Below, one piece after another: positions 62,285 to 64,000 of a DNA stretch of 64,000 bases. Below the pieces are notes generated by a model that was not told the origin of the DNA, ran no database searches, and saw only the letters and a list, made by a program, of their open reading frames with translations. A program made the translations under genes and the position numbers. How positions within the stretch are numbered: position 1 is the first letter of the stretch; the number at the start of each line of letters is the position of its first letter. Origin of the DNA: Gadus chalcogrammus (taxonomy: Eukaryota; Chordata; Actinopteri; Gadiformes; Gadidae); NCBI RefSeq assembly GCF_026213295.1, contig NC_079419.1, positions 26,885,206-26,949,205 on the forward strand. The letters run 5' to 3'.

Positions 62285-62770
62285 CTAGCAGTGGCGATTT
62301 CTCTAAGACTGCAAGGGAAGCTCAGCTTCCCCTAAAATTTCGAACATTAAATTGTCAAATATGTATTGTTGTGTTAACATTTCATTGACTACAAATTCGT
62401 TAAAATACGTTCATGTCGAAGACAAGTTCGATAAGAATGTTATCCAAGACTGACTCGATTTTGTTAACTTCTCATACATTCCCGTAATGTCAATGCATTA
62501 GACCGTAGAAGCCGAGCGTCCATTCACTTCAATGAGACTGCATGGAACAGTTTTTTTCATTGCCTCGAAACTCGACGGTCATTGGATAAATGCCCAGATT
62601 TGTCCCGCCCCCGGACGCTCAGCGTCTCTGGGGGTGGATGGAGCAGTGGGCTGGCCTGGGCTAGCATGGACGCTGGGCTTCCGCATTATGATTGGAGGAT
62701 CAGTCGAAAGTCTGAATCACTTTTTGATTGACAGCTATTTTGAGGTACTTAGGAATGTATAAGGCCGGTT
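62285..62770. mobile_element. Dispersed fish repeat (hAT-like start)
   Basis: Begins CAGTGGCGATTTCTCTAAGA, a familiar fish repeat start with a CAGTGG hAT-like end, followed by AAGGGAAGCTCAGCTTCCCC, an internal palindrome. The right end and duplication are not seen. It lies in the third intron of the gene at 60888. Confidence 0.5.
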
Positions 62771-62904
62771 AAAACCTGGAAGTTGATGATTAACAGACTA
62801 TCTAGACCTACATTTGTTCATGCCTTAAATAAAATGTTATGATTTAGAAATAGGCCTTCAACTAATAGCTGGGGTGTTAATAACATATGTTACAAATACT
62901 ACCC

Positions 62905-63455
62905 AATTAGGTTATCATGATTAATTCATGAGTCCACTACGGATTAGTGACTACCATGGTGTGAGCCCATCTAAGTGAGCACTTCTATGCTTTACAAAGC
63001 ATTTATAAATGAATTGCAAACATAACTGGACACAAATATGTATTATTCTATTTGGACCTGCCTTCAGAACTATGCCTACGGATAGTTAGTGTTACTGCAT
63101 CTTTAACAAGCACTTAACAACACTTCAATTCATGATTAACTCATGAGTTACTACTGATTAGTTGACTATATGGTGTGAGCCCATCTAACGTGAGGACTTG
63201 CTATGCTTTACAAAGCATTTATAAATGAGTGGCAAACATAACCTGGACACAAATATGTATTATTCTATTTGGACATGCCTTCAGAAATATGCCTACGGAT
63301 AGTTAGTGTTACTGCATCTTTAACAAGCACTTAACAACACTTCAATTCATGATTAACTTATGAGTTACTACGGATTAGTTGACTACATGGTGTGAGCCCA
63401 TCTAAAGTGAGGACTTGCTATGCTTTACAAAGTATTTATAAATGAGTGGCTAGCA
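62905..63455. repeat. Tandem repeat, ~216-bp unit, about 2.5 copies
   Basis: CATGATTAA(T/C)T(C/T)ATGAG recurs at 62916, 63132 and 63348, and TATTATTCTATTTGGAC at 63041 and 63258. The copies differ by a few percent. Confidence 0.9.
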
Positions 63456-63536
63456 GATACCAAAGAGACACAACAAAATATTATTTTAAGAAAAGGGAAA
63501 GAAGCTATGTGCTGAAGTGCTGAAAACGTACAAATA

Positions 63537-63542
63537 TTTATT
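63537..63542 (-). terminator. Polyadenylation signal (minus strand)
   Basis: AATAAA on the minus strand, about 140 bp after the stop codon of the minus-strand frame at 63683. Confidence 0.5.
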
Positions 63543-63682
63543 TTAAACTACATAAATTCTTCTTTTCAACAAAGAACACACAACAAAAAAATACAGATAA
63601 AATATGAACAGTGGTATTGTACAGAAAATGTAAAAATTACTTTACAGGAACACATGTAAAGCATAATACAAAATGCACATAA

Positions 63683-64000
63683 TTATTTATTTTTCAGTGG
63701 TAGCAGCTTACCACTGGCTTTAAGCGTGTTGACTGCGTCAACTATTTCTACATCGCCTAGAATTGCCAAGGCACAGTGTTCCGCAAATGCTTTCAATTTT
63801 GTGGAATGGGTATAAGTTTTCAAAGCTTCCTTGTACTGGTCTGGGGCAGCAATGGAAAGCTGGGCGATTGGTGCATTGACCACCACTGTATTACGGTCAA
63901 CATCGACCTTTCAAAATGCCCCAGACATGGTTCCAAGCCTCTTGTAGTATTTAAGAATCTTTTTGTACCGGGCCAAAGCCTGCTCGGGATTTCGGGCTGC
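63683..64000 (-). pseudogene. 3' end of a convergent hypothetical gene
   Basis: Minus strand, entering from beyond the window: ARNPEQALARYKKILKYYKR, LGTMSGAF, a TGA at 63908-63910, then KVDVDRNTVVVNAPIAQLSI, APDQYKEALKTYTHSTKLKA and a C-terminal helix ending GKLLPLKNK. The helical pattern with a VDRNT..NAPIAELxIAAPxxY motif recurs in transposon-associated fish proteins and in CCDC106-like proteins. The TGA sits where an Arg CGA would fit, suggesting a decayed copy, unless the segment upstream is intron. Confidence 0.5.

Overview
This window looks like gene-poor teleost fish nuclear DNA. The repeat content points there: Rex1-like, L2/Maui-like and RTE (Expander-like) LINEs, Ty3/Gypsy elements of both the PNMA-gag type and the chromovirus type, many hAT, Kolobok, Harbinger and Helitron2-like DNA transposons, and an endogenous retrovirus. 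Genes are split by GT-AG introns, and there are no bacterial operons, rRNA, tRNA genes or CRISPR arrays. I cannot name the species. Most coding sequence is transposon-derived, and nearly all of it is broken by stops, frameshifts, deletions or nested insertions.

Layout. 1-8.1 kb: 3' part of a Gypsy element (copy A, + strand) ending in a 1.26-kb LTR, itself hit by two LINE fragments and a hAT MITE. 8.4-19.4 kb: a related Gypsy element (copy B, - strand). It is split by a TTAA-flanked Kolobok element at 11.2-13.3 kb that carries a piece of the host DNA-repair gene eepd1, and by a chromovirus with 5-bp target duplications at 14.4-18.5 kb. 19.4-27.1 kb: a DNA transposon with a distinctive DDE-type transposase, cut into pieces by an L2 (itself containing a Helitron2-like element with two CTCF-like motifs), a second L2 and a hAT MITE. 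27.5-33.1 kb: a TA-flanked MITE, an RTE LINE with 13-bp target duplications, an L2 LINE and a fold-back palindrome. 33.1-37 kb: simple repeats, a Harbinger MITE and the least repetitive stretch of the window. 37.1-40.5 kb: a second TTAA-flanked Kolobok-like element and a hAT relic. 41.3-43.8 kb: an L2 LINE that keeps its 5' half (esterase-type ORF1 and APE endonuclease) but lacks the RT and 3' end. 45-47.8 kb: a degraded BED-finger hAT transposase gene. 48.1-54.6 kb: a defective endogenous retrovirus with paired 497-bp LTRs, a tRNA-Ser-type primer site and a repeat-rich leader. 54.7-55.4 kb: a hAT MITE. 55.5-60.5 kb: a 5-kb terminal-inverted-repeat element with 8-bp target duplications, made mostly of two opposed arrays of a ~168-bp satellite. 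60.9-64 kb: the best-preserved gene in the window (three clean exons, + strand) and the last exon of a convergent gene.

The strongest observation is the Kolobok element at 11,163-13,314. Its two ends keep first exons of transposon genes (a THAP-domain start at one end, a P2X7-ballast-like start at the other). Between them lies a 250-codon open piece of eepd1 with both helix-hairpin-helix motifs. It is best explained as host-gene capture by a DNA transposon. The Helitron2-like element with CTCF-like sites and the satellite-filled inverted-repeat transposon are the next most interesting. All family calls come from motif recognition by eye, not from database searches.
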